In this document: positions 1-10,693 of the stretch, in pieces | Numbering within the stretch: position 1 is the first letter of the stretch | How the letters are laid out: every line of letters begins with the position of its first letter | Assembly (NCBI GenBank): GCA_030849805.1 | Contig: JASANZ010002105.1 | Location: 1-45,962, forward strand | Direction of reading: 5' to 3' | Origin: Sergeia podlipaevii | Lineage: Eukaryota; Euglenozoa; Kinetoplastea; Trypanosomatida; Trypanosomatidae | DNA: 45,962 nucleotides | Translations under genes and position numbers: made by a program | The notes under the pieces: model-generated | Databases searched by the model: none | What the model was told of the DNA's origin: nothing | Seen by the model: only the letters and a program-made list of their open reading frames with translations

Positions 1-728
1 TACAAATTAAGCACAGTCCAAACAGCTCTATCACTCCAATCAGTATAAGCAGCAGTATTAACTCTATCACCCTTTTTTTCTGCCACAACGTTCTTCTCGT
101 TCCGTTGATACACACGCGCAATCATCAATTACCAGGAATCAGTTTCTCCGATTCTAGGTACGAATAGTAATTTTTTAAAAAAAGGCGGTACTCGCTTCCT
201 TCCTAAAAGATAATAATTTTTAAATGCCCTATTAGCAAACACATTTTAAAATATATATTATTTCTCTTAAGCATTCGCCTTGTCCATACGTGAAAGTGTG
301 CATCACTCCCTAGGTTTACAAACAGAAAGACAAAACAAATCAAAATAGTATATGTTTCATCTTTCTTTTCTATTTCAAACGAAAGAAAAAGAGACGTAGA
401 AACCACGGCATTATCACCTAAATAATGATAACACACAAGTAGTGTAAAGACTAACTCTTTACGGTCTTCAGTCCCATTTTTCATCTCTCGCCTTCTTCTT
501 CTCCCTCCCCCCCCTCCTCTCTCTCTCCTTCCATCATATTGCTCACTTGCATTTCGGATATGAATTGATCCCAACCCAACATCATTCCCAAACCTGAACT
601 AGTTTACATTCATCAATACATGAACCATTTGTCAATAATGATAAATAGGAAAAAAGCTAAAGCAGGAAAAAAAAAAATTAGAAGAAATCACTTCCAGAAG
701 AAAAATAGTTATAATACATAATTTAAGT
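1..728. other. Intergenic/3' UTR region downstream of the receptor-like kinase
   Basis: No credible gene is visible. The stretch is AT-rich with A and T runs. A purine/pyrimidine-biased block at about 480-535 (runs of C and CT on the plus strand) produces low-complexity Arg/Gly reading frames that do not look like protein. It probably holds the 3' UTR of the minus-strand kinase and the spacer to the next gene, which lies outside the window. Confidence 0.6.
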
Positions 729-3700
729 CTACAAAAGCCATCTGTGACTACTGAGCTCCTGTACCGTTGCGCGCTTTGTCGGGTCAGGGTGAATGCACTT
801 TGATAGAAAATCCACCGCATCCGCGTCCAATGTGTCGGGAATGTGCGGGACAATCAGTCCCTTGCCAATGTGCAAAATCAACTGCGTGGGGTTGCGCATA
901 ATATTCTCAATAGGGCGACGATAGTGCGTTGTAGAGGATTCATTTAGCTCATTCTTCTCCTCATCGCTTTCATCACCACCGCCACCTTTCTCAGCGCTGC
1001 CGCCATCCATGTCACACGCCGCCGCACCAGCATCGCTGTACCCGCCTGTAGGAATAAGAGGGGATGTGCTCCGCGCGGCGGTGGCGAGTCCGCTACCTGC
1101 CAACTCAAGGCCACTTCTGCTACCCTCCTTAGCACATGCACCAGAGTCTCCTCCGCCTCCTACGACATATGTGCGCGGGCTACGTTGCTGTTCATCCTCC
1201 GCGTCAAGTTGATCGAGATCTGCCAGTAGAGGGGACACAAAGGGCATCTGATGTGGCGAATGAGGAGCTACCACTAACGGCGTTGATCCTTCGCCACCAC
1301 AGAAAGCGCCGGCGCTGTTGCTCGTACCCACCTGTGCCGCCCCCACGGCGTGTCCATTGCGAATGCTATTCCTAAGGTGGGGCTTCGGTGGCGCAGACTG
1401 CCGCTTCTTGTGCGGTTGATTCTTCTGCAAGGTGCCGGCATCGACGTAGTCCCATGGCAGCTTGCCTGTCAGCATCTCCAACAACCCCACACCAAGCGAA
1501 AACACATCACTTGGCGCCATGGGCAGTGCTCCTAGCACCACCTCCGGAGCCATGTACCCCGGCGTACCACGCATCTCCAACACATCGTCGATATTGCAGA
1601 CTGAAGTTGTAGCGTGAGCGATGGCGGAGCCAAAGTCGCTCAGCTTGCACTGACCGTCCATGGCCAGGAGCATGTTGTGAGGTTTGATATCGCAGTGTAC
1701 AATACCCATTGAGTGCAGATATGAAAGTCCACGTAGCACATCGCGCAGGTACCGCTTAACCGCGGGCACGCTCAGCTTTCCAAAGCTCTTCAGCAGCGCA
1801 TCGAGTGAGCCACCGGGCACAAGCTCCATAATCTCTATGAAGTGGTTTTCAGAGACAAACACGCTAATATACTGCACAATGTTTTCATGATGCAAACTGG
1901 CGAAGACACGGACTTCATCGGTAATGGCGTTGTAGTCGATGTTGCGGGCACGAAGCTGAAAGCACTTCAAGGCAACTAGGTTACCGGAGTCGGAGAGACC
2001 GCGATATACGGTGGAGAACGCTCCAGTGCCGAGCTGATCTGCCGAGCGACTCCATGTGTTACCCTCAAAGTCAACAAAGGCCATTGGAAGCTCGCCGACC
2101 TCGCCCTTGGTGCACACGTTGACAAGGGGCCCATCTGAGTTCGTGCTCACAGTCACTGTGTTCTGGAGGAAGTTGCTGCACATGTCATCGTCATCATCCG
2201 CGTCAATGAACATCTCGAAGAGCGCACCATCGCCATTGTCTTTGCCGTCCTCCTCAGTCGCGTTAATATCGGTTCCTTCGATAAGCTTTGTAGAGGCCGC
2301 GCCAGCACAAGGATTAAATAAGGCAGTGTAAGCGTCCATATCTGCCAACGGCGGTGAACGGCCCGGTATAAGCACCTGTGCTTCCGCAGGCATGCGCATC
2401 TGTCCATACATGCCATTGGTATACCCAAGCAGTGACGCGCGATTCTGGTCGTCGCCGCCGTCACGCCAGTTGCGGATACCCTGCTCATCGTAGTCCACCT
2501 GTGCCTCCGTGAACTTGACGCGGCCAATGGTGCGAATAAACGGTTTGCTTATACCTCGGTGCAGCAAAGCTCGGCAGGCAAGAATTAGCCGTGTTACCTG
2601 ACCGTCTCTGTTCTCATACTGTTCAATAGCGGTCAGAGCGCTCGCGTAGTCACCACTGCTCATGTCATTGAACGCGTTGCGAACGTTGCGCATAAGGAGA
2701 CGAGCCTCTTCTGGTGAAATATACGGCGCCAAGGACTTAATGGTGCCACGTAGCTCATAGATCTTATTAGATTGAGTGCGCAACGTGTACACCACGCAGT
2801 CAATGGGAATACTCAACATGGCTTCATCGAGCGAAGACGCCAGTCGTTGCGTGAGTAAGATCTGAGCATTAAGAGACTTGGACAGTTTAAGGACTTCGGT
2901 CTGCATGGGCATGTGGTTTGTGTACGCGACACGCGCGTTACGCTGTGCAGCGCCGCACGTGCCCACATAGTACTCACTACAGTCCGCCATGCAGCAGACG
3001 CGAGGTCCGATCATGGTACTGTTGACGCATTGCATAATTTCCAACGCACACTTAGCGCCGCGCATATGGTGAAGCGCAATACGGTTGTGCGCGCCAAAGC
3101 TGATAACAACGTAGTCCGGTCTTTGTACTTCAATGATGCCACCGTGCTTGAGTGCAATGGGGATCACAGCCTCCATGAAGCAGGTGATGAGTGGCTCCGC
3201 ATGTGTTTGGAGACCCTCAGATTCCTTTATATGCAGGCACACCACCAGCACTGTGCAGTAGCGCCGACGGAACTTGTTTACTTCATCGAGAAGGACGCGC
3301 TCATTGAGATGCAAGTCACCAGCATCGTGGATATGACGTCTACCTGCACCGCCGGCTCCCTCCGCACCGTCGCCGAAATCCTCGCCGTCGTCGAACATCC
3401 GGCCCTCACCGGTCATTGAATCCTCAAACTCGCTTCCACCCCCTTCCGATCCCGACCAGAACCCGACCGGTCCCAAGACACCCTGTGGCAAGAAGGACTT
3501 CATGCGCATAAGCTGCGCGTTCAGAATCTTAAAGTTGTACTGCATGTCTGCTACCTCCTTGATGATAGATATCCGCCCCTCCACAGCCTCGCCGCCATCG
3601 CGTAGCTGCGCAGCGGCATGGAGGCCAGCCGCGACATCACGCAACGGCTGCAGAAACATGTAAATTAAAACCAGATCCACCAAGGCAATAATAACTAGAA

Positions 3701-5807
3701 TCACAACGACTGATATGATGACGGCCGTGCGCACGGTGTCGATGTTTTCCGTGTACTCGTTTCGCGTGATGGCATAAATTACTAGAAGGTTAATGTTTAC
3801 CTCTGGCAACGAGCTCACCGAGACACGCGTTGCAATCGCCAGCGCCGCTGAGCCCCTACTGGTGAACCTCACTTGCCAGCGCTTGACCTCCAGTGGAGTA
3901 TTGAGGAGGCCCGCCTGACCTCCCAGGTGCACTATTGCATCGTACATCAAGGGGTCTGTGATGTTGTCAAGGTATCTGCCATGGGTCGGTTGGATGCCGC
4001 TGTTGTTGAGACACGATTCATTCCAGTTATCCATCGTCATAGGTGGCTCATTTCGCCAAGAGCTGATAAACACGAGACCGGTGACGGGGTCCACTACCAT
4101 GGCTCTACCAATGTCATCTGCAGACACAAGTCCCGATGGGAACACTACCCGCACACTCGCGGGCTGTAAAGCGCCACTCACTATGGCTAAGTTTCCCTCA
4201 TAGTCAATAAAAGGAAAGGAGTAGGTGACAACACTGAGGCCTTCTACCGTAAATACCCACCAACCATCGCTAGACTCCAGTGAGGCGTTGCCAGATTCAA
4301 GATAACGCTCGTACCAAGGCAACGCAACGTGGTGCCAAGGATTGTCATCTGCACCAAAATCCACCGTGTACTCCCACTCATTCATGCGCTGAACAGGGCA
4401 ATAGAGCTCATTTGGCACCGCGTACTGCAGCGTGTAAGGGTCTATCAGATAGCGGTAGTCAGTCTCGTTGTGCACATTGAACTTACCGACGAGGTAGTCG
4501 TCCGAGTATTGCGGAGAGCAATAGGCGCCATAACCAGAAATTGGACTAGAAATATAGAGATATAAAAGATGTGAGGTGCTTGAGACGCCGACCATTTCAC
4601 ATATCTGCTGCATTGCCTGCGGCATGTCGAGCTGTGTCCAAGGCCAAGACTGCCGATCGCGGTCCAGCATCCAAGCAGAGACAAAGTTCTTCACACTGAG
4701 AGGGAGGAAGAAGAAGTTCGCATTGATGGACTGCGCAAGGGTATTGGCAAGCGAGAGGCTAAGCGTTGTCGTGACGTGCTCCATGGACCGCATGGAAACC
4801 GTGTTCAGGGGGAAAATTGAAAGTACAGCCACCAGTGTAACGGTGATGACGACGTTGAACATCACTGCAACGTTGAGTGGAATGTGACACAGATCAAACG
4901 AGTAGCGGGGATCCTCTGTCGCCTCATAAAACTCGGAAGCACACGAATCAGCCTTCGGTGCAATGCTCTGTGTGTTGGGAGCCATGCTGCGATTTGACCA
5001 TGCAGGCATATCGTTATATGCATTTCCGCGTGTCGAGCTGTCCATCGTCATAGACACATTGTGGGGAAATGTATTGGCAGTCCCGCTCACGGCAGTATCC
5101 TGCATCATGTCCGTCGTACCTGAGGGCAACGCCGCAGACGCCATTCCCGTCGCCGCTGTGCTTGAGCTGGCACCGTGGGTCACTTGTGATGAGGTTTCGG
5201 CAGCGGTGTTGCTCCCTGCGGTCGGTCCACGCAGTGCCCCGGGGTTTCCAGGGAGGTTGTTCCCATTGGCCCCACTAGAGGAATGTGAAAGTGGTTGCTG
5301 CGCTGGGGAGACGGAGGTGCTTCCAGCGGCAGTGTGTGGGTGCCGTGCGATGCGCGGGACTTCCACAAAAGACACCTCTGCATCGCGCAGCTTGCGTCGT
5401 GGGATGGTGCTGTTGGCGAATGCCGAAGCGGGTCGTCCTGGCGACGTGATACTTGATACACTCACCCCGTCTTGCGTGCTCGCGCTGCCGACTCCGTTCA
5501 TCACATGCATGAGAGCTTGTGGTTGATGGTGATGCGGAGGAGGAGAAGGCAATGCACTCTGCCCAGAAGCCGCGCGTTGCGGTATGGTTGAAGTAGTGTA
5601 ACTACTGGCATGTAGAGAGGGCAGCTTTGTCACACTGGAGAGTGGAAAGGCACGGATTTCCATCTCTTCCGAGTCTGATATGACGCTCATGGAAGATCCG
5701 GAATCATCATTCGAAAGAACTGCATGTGCGCCACAACTGGTGCGACGATTTGCTGGAATGTCGCCTTCGCCACGCTTTCCGAAAGCTCCGCGATCGTTAC
5801 CTGGCAT
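729..5807 (-). CDS. Receptor-like membrane protein kinase with extracytoplasmic sensor and degenerate cyclase domain
   Basis: 1,692 residues. The first ~300 are Ser/Thr/Gly-rich and probably disordered. Two membrane segments (about 314-334 and 689-716) flank a ~350-residue region that probably faces outward and resembles a Cache-type sensor; a HAMP-like stretch follows the second. Residues ~846-1015 resemble a class III nucleotide cyclase (VVISFGA, then GTCGAAQRNARVAY). The first metal-binding Asp is not seen where expected, so cyclase activity is doubtful. The C-terminal Ser/Thr kinase is complete: Gly loop GTGAFSTVYRG (~1259), VALK lysine, HCDIKPHN (HRD variant, ~1369), DFG (~1392) and GTPGYMAPE (~1417). 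About 190 low-complexity residues interrupt it between LPWDY and LILHIGKG. Role inferred: transmembrane signalling; the ligand is unknown. The open frame extends upstream to 5906 but only from a TTG; 5807 is the first ATG and follows a T-run and AG. Confidence 0.85.
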   Translation of the reverse strand: MPGNDRGAFGKRGEGDIPANRRTSCGAHAVLSNDDSGSSMSVISDSEEMEIRAFPLSSVTKLPSLHASSYTTSTIPQRAASGQSALPSPPPHHHQPQALMHVMNGVGSASTQDGVSVSSITSPGRPASAFANSTIPRRKLRDAEVSFVEVPRIARHPHTAAGSTSVSPAQQPLSHSSSGANGNNLPGNPGALRGPTAGSNTAAETSSQVTHGASSSTAATGMASAALPSGTTDMMQDTAVSGTANTFPHNVSMTMDSSTRGNAYNDMPAWSNRSMAPNTQSIAPKADSCASEFYEATEDPRYSFDLCHIPLNVAVMFNVVITVTLVAVLSIFPLNTVSMRSMEHVTTTLSLSLANTLAQSINANFFFLPLSVKNFVSAWMLDRDRQSWPWTQLDMPQAMQQICEMVGVSSTSHLLYLYISSPISGYGAYCSPQYSDDYLVGKFNVHNETDYRYLIDPYTLQYAVPNELYCPVQRMNEWEYTVDFGADDNPWHHVALPWYERYLESGNASLESSDGWWVFTVEGLSVVTYSFPFIDYEGNLAIVSGALQPASVRVVFPSGLVSADDIGRAMVVDPVTGLVFISSWRNEPPMTMDNWNESCLNNSGIQPTHGRYLDNITDPLMYDAIVHLGGQAGLLNTPLEVKRWQVRFTSRGSAALAIATRVSVSSLPEVNINLLVIYAITRNEYTENIDTVRTAVIISVVVILVIIALVDLVLIYMFLQPLRDVAAGLHAAAQLRDGGEAVEGRISIIKEVADMQYNFKILNAQLMRMKSFLPQGVLGPVGFWSGSEGGGSEFEDSMTGEGRMFDDGEDFGDGAEGAGGAGRRHIHDAGDLHLNERVLLDEVNKFRRRYCTVLVVCLHIKESEGLQTHAEPLITCFMEAVIPIALKHGGIIEVQRPDYVVISFGAHNRIALHHMRGAKCALEIMQCVNSTMIGPRVCCMADCSEYYVGTCGAAQRNARVAYTNHMPMQTEVLKLSKSLNAQILLTQRLASSLDEAMLSIPIDCVVYTLRTQSNKIYELRGTIKSLAPYISPEEARLLMRNVRNAFNDMSSGDYASALTAIEQYENRDGQVTRLILACRALLHRGISKPFIRTIGRVKFTEAQVDYDEQGIRNWRDGGDDQNRASLLGYTNGMYGQMRMPAEAQVLIPGRSPPLADMDAYTALFNPCAGAASTKLIEGTDINATEEDGKDNGDGALFEMFIDADDDDDMCSNFLQNTVTVSTNSDGPLVNVCTKGEVGELPMAFVDFEGNTWSRSADQLGTGAFSTVYRGLSDSGNLVALKCFQLRARNIDYNAITDEVRVFASLHHENIVQYISVFVSENHFIEIMELVPGGSLDALLKSFGKLSVPAVKRYLRDVLRGLSYLHSMGIVHCDIKPHNMLLAMDGQCKLSDFGSAIAHATTSVCNIDDVLEMRGTPGYMAPEVVLGALPMAPSDVFSLGVGLLEMLTGKLPWDYVDAGTLQKNQPHKKRQSAPPKPHLRNSIRNGHAVGAAQVGTSNSAGAFCGGEGSTPLVVAPHSPHQMPFVSPLLADLDQLDAEDEQQRSPRTYVVGGGGDSGACAKEGSRSGLELAGSGLATAARSTSPLIPTGGYSDAGAAACDMDGGSAEKGGGGDESDEEKNELNESSTTHYRRPIENIMRNPTQLILHIGKGLIVPHIPDTLDADAVDFLSKCIHPDPTKRATVQELSSHRWLL

Positions 5808-6816
5808 TCTTTTTTTGAATAAAAAAAAAAACTTTCCGTGTGTGTACGTGTCTTCGTTCTTGCTATTTTTTTTTTCGTTTGTATTTGGAATTTTTTTTCT
5901 GTTCAACTATTTCTTCCTAATAACTACGTTTTTCGCTCTCAGGTCTCTTTCTTTGCCTATGTGAAAGCAGCAGTTCCTATATGTACGCAATTTCTCTTTT
6001 GAGCGCGGTACAATAGCTTTGATATGCCCCCTCTATACAGATGGGATGTACCACGAGAAAGCAAAGCGGGCGTACCCAGTAAAGTTCAAAATGTTTCCAA
6101 CAAAGTATCACTTGATAGTAAAGCAAAAATGAATATATAGAGATATATAGATAAAATAGATATGAAGAGAATAAAAAAAAGCAATGGAAAAAAAAAAAAA
6201 AAAGAAGGGGCGCGCAATTGTTTGTGCGATGAAAACAAAAGTTTGCCCAAAACAAATATATACAGAAAGAGAGAGAGAGAGCTGTGCTCAAGAAAAAAGA
6301 TAAGAAAAGAAAAGAAAAGAAAAAGGTATTGATAACAGGGAAACTAAGATAAACTTTAAAAAAGTGAATGCACAATCTTTCTCTTCTATAGACGATATAT
6401 TCGTATCTATATAAAAAAAAGTTGGATATCCAACAGGATGAAAACTAAAATATAAAAAAAGAGAAATATACATGGGGGGAAGAAAAAGTAAATCAATTTC
6501 ACTTTATGATGCCGCTCAAGTATCAGAAGCAATGAACTTGTTACAATTATAACTATAATAAATAAATAGTACAGACTGCCCTATATACAAACATTAATAT
6601 GCACTAAACCTCAGTGTGCTTACAAGCGTCCGGATTTCTTCATTAAAGGATCAGTGGTGTTGCTGTTGTGTTCATCTTTCTTTTAGTTCAATCTCCACAG
6701 AAATTAACAAAAACAACAACAACAGAAAAAAAATAGCTATAGAGCTGCAAGTATATGAAAGAAGATGCTCAACCCTTTTTTCTTCTCCCCCTCCCTCTCT
6801 ATTCCTCACGTCATCC
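5808..6816. other. AT-rich spacer between kinase and MYND-finger gene
   Basis: The spacer holds the kinase's splice signals (near 5810-5832) and the 3' UTR of the MYND gene. There is an A-run of about 17 bases near 6186-6203, short GA repeats near 6268-6280 and AAAAG repeats near 6303-6323. Reading frames here are Phe/Ser-rich translations of homopolymers. I see no gene. Confidence 0.6.
5809..5832 (-). promoter_or_regulatory. Candidate spliced-leader acceptor of the receptor-like kinase
   Basis: On the minus strand a T-run at about 5821-5832 is followed by an A-rich stretch and the first AG at 5810-5809. That AG lies one base before the ATG at 5807. If used, the 5' UTR contributed by the gene is a single nucleotide. 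Confidence 0.4.
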
Positions 6817-9705
6817 TCACACAACTGGCTCTACATCACAGTAAAACCCGTTAAGGCACACCTGCGACGACTCCCATCCAGGGCACCACCCAGATGGGAC
6901 CGCAAAGCTACCGGCATTAAACACGACCTGCCCCACCGTCTCTGACCTCTTCAGCAGTGCCTGCTTCGTCTTCACACCACACTTGTCACTCGACTCCAGC
7001 CGCGCCATCACCGAGCTAGAGGTGCGCACCGCACCAATATAAGAACTCTCGATGAAACGCACTGGCACGACACCCATGATACCAGCGTCCGCCATCGTGG
7101 ACAGCGCCGCTGTTAAAAAGGTGAGCCCAGTGCCACTTTGGGGCCCAAAGGACACGACACCACCGCTCGGCTTAGACCCTGCAAGCTGACTGTCATGATC
7201 GTGCTCATGATACTTTACATTGCAGAGGCGTAGAAGCGCCACAGCAGCTGCGGTCGCATCCTCACCACTGCCTCGCGCATGCCAGATATCTCCCAGCACA
7301 CCAGTGCTAGGCAACAAGACCGCATCGCTGGTGCCGCCGATGCCTGCTCGAGACACACCCCACACCTCGTTGCGCTGAGCCTCGGAAAAGGTGTCAGAAA
7401 AAAGAAGCAGACGGAGCTGCGATAAACGCATACCTTCAGACTGGGAAGAATACGCAGTAAGCGCTAATTGCATATCCGTTGCGTGCGCGGAGAGGGTGGC
7501 AAGAAGATCAGACAAGCAGTCTGCAGGCAGGCCGATGAGGTGAACATACAAGACACCATCCACGATCTTGCTGATCTTCGCCACGCTCGTGGAAGAAAGC
7601 ACGTGTTTAACAAAATCGATGACACTCATAGCACAAGACCACCCAAAACTATCATGCGCACGCAGGCAGATCCTCTTCTGTCCCATCGCACTACTATCCT
7701 CCGCGGCAGCCATCATCGCCGGCTCTACAGCACTCACGTAGTTCTCTTGCGCTTTCCTCCACAGCGCGCACTCGCTCTTGTGACTGCCCTCTTTCCAGTC
7801 CAAAGCCTGGTGCTTCTTGCAGCAGTAACTGACTGCCTTACAGGCCCCACAGCGTAGCATCTTCTCTCGCTGTCGCTCACACCACGCACATCGCCGAGAA
7901 CCCGGTTGGAGCGACATCACTGGAGCGACACCCTGCTGTAGAGTGTAGCCTCTCTGCACCAACGTTTTTGCCCCTGCAGGCGTGGTGGGTGTCTTGGTTG
8001 TAGAAAGCCCCGCAGCTAGTGTGGCGGCTGCTTCTTGCGATGCTAACTTTTCCGCGACCTCTGCCGTATACCAGTCGAATTCGTCGTGCAAATCCACTAC
8101 TGAACTTGACAAGAACGCCAGTGCGCGAGTAGCGGCGGCAAGCATGTCCGCGGAAGGCGACTCCTCCGTAACCGTGGCGCGACTCTTGGCGAGAGGGTTC
8201 AACTTTGCCACCTTACCTGTTGGTACGCGTCGGATCACGCGCGGGAACACATAGGCGCTGCACGATCCCTCACAAAGCACCTGTGCATGGTACTCACTTT
8301 CCTTCACTTGCTTGGGCAAGAAGACACTTGCGTCAGGAAAGGCACCTATCAAGGCATCAATATCCACAAAGCATGCCCCCTCGATAGGGCATAGCTGCAC
8401 CAGCAGATCCCCATCCTCGTGCAGGTAGTCCTCAAAGCAAAAGTCCAGGTTCTTGCTGTCAGACAGTTGAGCGTAGAGGTAGAGCGCTTCGCCGCGGTCC
8501 TGGAAAAGGTGAAGCTCTGCGCCAATAGGCTGAGGAGAGAGCGGACCGACATCGATGTTGTCAATATCAAGAGGTCGCCGCTTCTCAGCGATTAGTTTCT
8601 GAAGAAGGAGCACGTGCTGAAAAGGTCGATCCTGTAGTGGTGGCTGCGGTTGTTGGGTAGTGACAGCAGCCTTGGCGTCAGAGCTCCCCGTGTTCGCTGC
8701 TGCACTGGCTCCATCTGGTATTGCGGGCTGAGAGTTGGCACTATCGGGAACGGTAAAGATGGCATGCTCTCCCGATTTCTTTTTCCACTCTTCACGGCCT
8801 GCATCGCACTCCGCCTTCAAGCGCGCTAACTTTCCTACAGCCTTTTCCTCGCTATCCTGAGCTTGCTCATCCTGCTGCCTCACTCTAAACTGCTCCACGC
8901 TGTTTCGCTCTACAAACAAGCTACTGTAGAGTAAAGGATTCAGCTGTGGGAGAAGGGCAAGCAACGCTGCAGACGCTGACAGGGCATCATCATCAGAAGC
9001 AGCAGCAGATCCAGTCGTTAGCACACGTGGATACGACGCATCCACGAGAGAGAAGGGTAACGCCCTCTTGGCCTCCTCATGGCTGTACTGGTCCACCACC
9101 CAGTGCATGGCATGCTGCATAAGCGCCACAGCCTCCGCCGCATGCGCGCTGCTATTCAGCACTGTTGAGCTGCCGCTATCGCCGTCACGAAACAAGACAG
9201 GTGACCAAAAACGTCGTTGGTGCTTCTCAACACTTTCACCGCCCATCTTCGCCTTTGCAAAACAAAAACGGTCCCTCACCCCACGCTCCACGCTCCGCCC
9301 AAAGCAGTCTAGGTGATCTTGCGTGAATAAACACAGCCGCTCGTGCGTGCTGCCTTCCGACAGTACCACGACAGACATGTCGTCGCGAGGGTGCAGTGAG
9401 CGCGGTGTTTCTGTGAGCACCTCGCTTATTGCCGCCGTCCACGTCGCCGCACTGAATGCGGCATCCCGTGCACACTTGCTCGCCGTGATGTAAAGCAAGT
9501 GCCACTCCTTGGAGCGAGAATGAAGCCCGAAAAGACCGTGAAGAGCAGGGGCAAGCCACTCGTTGACCTGTTGATCGCGGCACCAGAAGCGGGGTAGTGA
9601 CACCACCCAACACCACGAGTCGTAGCCATTGCTGAGAAGATCAGGTAGTGCGCTCAGCTGGGTGCAGGGAGTACCGCCTCTAAGAAACACCTCCGCCACA
9701 GACAT
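6817..9705 (-). CDS. MYND-type zinc-finger protein
   Basis: 962 residues from the ATG at 9705. One MYND finger is clear at residues ~605-645: C-x2-C (CAWC), C-x2-C (CGAC), then YCCKKHQALDW, SH and KSEC, matching the C-C/C-C/C-H/H-C zinc ligand order. MYND fingers usually bind Pro-rich peptides and serve as protein-protein modules. No SET domain is seen, so a SMYD-type methyltransferase is unlikely. The ~600 residues before the finger have no motif I recognise. The ~310 after it contain alternating hydrophobic strands (for example YVHLIGLPADCL), loosely like the C-terminal domain of fungal Mss51; this is a weak resemblance. A Lys/Glu-rich linker near residues 285-305 may be helical. Function unknown. 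Confidence 0.85.
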   Translation of the reverse strand: MSVAEVFLRGGTPCTQLSALPDLLSNGYDSWCWVVSLPRFWCRDQQVNEWLAPALHGLFGLHSRSKEWHLLYITASKCARDAAFSAATWTAAISEVLTETPRSLHPRDDMSVVVLSEGSTHERLCLFTQDHLDCFGRSVERGVRDRFCFAKAKMGGESVEKHQRRFWSPVLFRDGDSGSSTVLNSSAHAAEAVALMQHAMHWVVDQYSHEEAKRALPFSLVDASYPRVLTTGSAAASDDDALSASAALLALLPQLNPLLYSSLFVERNSVEQFRVRQQDEQAQDSEEKAVGKLARLKAECDAGREEWKKKSGEHAIFTVPDSANSQPAIPDGASAAANTGSSDAKAAVTTQQPQPPLQDRPFQHVLLLQKLIAEKRRPLDIDNIDVGPLSPQPIGAELHLFQDRGEALYLYAQLSDSKNLDFCFEDYLHEDGDLLVQLCPIEGACFVDIDALIGAFPDASVFLPKQVKESEYHAQVLCEGSCSAYVFPRVIRRVPTGKVAKLNPLAKSRATVTEESPSADMLAAATRALAFLSSSVVDLHDEFDWYTAEVAEKLASQEAAATLAAGLSTTKTPTTPAGAKTLVQRGYTLQQGVAPVMSLQPGSRRCAWCERQREKMLRCGACKAVSYCCKKHQALDWKEGSHKSECALWRKAQENYVSAVEPAMMAAAEDSSAMGQKRICLRAHDSFGWSCAMSVIDFVKHVLSSTSVAKISKIVDGVLYVHLIGLPADCLSDLLATLSAHATDMQLALTAYSSQSEGMRLSQLRLLLFSDTFSEAQRNEVWGVSRAGIGGTSDAVLLPSTGVLGDIWHARGSGEDATAAAVALLRLCNVKYHEHDHDSQLAGSKPSGGVVSFGPQSGTGLTFLTAALSTMADAGIMGVVPVRFIESSYIGAVRTSSSVMARLESSDKCGVKTKQALLKRSETVGQVVFNAGSFAVPSGWCPGWESSQVCLNGFYCDVEPVV

Positions 9706-10693
9706 AGCGGTCTACGTGTGTGATAACGACTCACAAAATACAAATTTTGAAGGAAAATAATGGTCAATATTGATATCCTCAGGCGAGCACTATGTCAAAA
9801 GTAGTGTTTCTTGCTGCAATAGTTCCCTCACTTTCTTTCTTTCCTTTTGATTGCCTTTTTTTCTGCTTTTCTCTCTCTACTTGAGCGCTATTATAAAAGA
9901 AAACAGCAAAGAAAGAGGAAACTTGATACTTGTGTTGCAAGCACAAAAGGAAAAATCTTTCTTTCTTTTTCTCCCTTTACAATACAACAACAATAGAGAT
10001 AAAATAATAATAATAATAATAATAATAATAGTATTTAATATCAGCTGTGTGCGAGCGTTCTCTTTGTCATTAACAAAGAGGAAACAAAAAAAAGTAGAAG
10101 TTTAAAAAAAGAAATGGCAAATATTTCTAAAACATATGTATAGATATCAAAAGTAAAATGCATAAATGGTTCTCTGTTCACGCACAACGAGTCTGTGCAC
10201 CTAATCGCATACGCTCCCTCCCCTCCACTAAAAAGTAGGCATAAAAATGAAAATAGTAAAGCTTTCTGAGCAGCTAGCGGAAAAACAACAATGAACGACA
10301 CAAAGAAACAACAGTGAATATATATATGTAAAAAAAAAAAAAAATTATTCAACAACAATAGTAATAAATTCATTACATATAATGGGGATATCAATCTAAA
10401 GTGTGTCATGCGCATGCAAAATAGTATTTTGGATTTTTCTCTAAAAATGAAACATAGTTACATGAATATATTATCTGTAACAGAATGCCATAACATATAC
10501 CCCCAATACACGTGGTTAAGTTGCTGTACAAATTTTGATGTAAAACAAAAACAAATCTAAATTCTCACAAAAATAATAAAAAATGATATATATTGTATCC
10601 GGATAACACAAGAAAGGAAAACAGATAAAACAACTAAATATGTTAACCATAATGAAGATAGGAGAACATATAGCATCCATAGCTCTCAACGCT
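9706..10693. other. AT-rich spacer with AAT microsatellite
   Basis: About 1 kb between the MYND and coiled-coil genes. It contains the MYND gene's 5' UTR and pyrimidine tract (minus strand, near 9735-9770), an (AAT)n run at about 10002-10031 and an A-run near 10330-10344. No gene or RNA gene is recognised. Confidence 0.6.
10002..10031. repeat. (AAT)n microsatellite
   Basis: About ten uninterrupted AAT units in the spacer downstream of the coiled-coil gene. Confidence 0.9.

Noticed and set aside
203..574. 123-codon minus-strand frame
   Set aside because: Gly/Arg run from a CT-rich tract and AT-rich translation; no splice signal, no protein-like composition.
5808..5906. N-terminal extension of the receptor-like kinase
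   Set aside because: Begins with TTG and reads through the T-run of the acceptor; the first ATG is at 5807.
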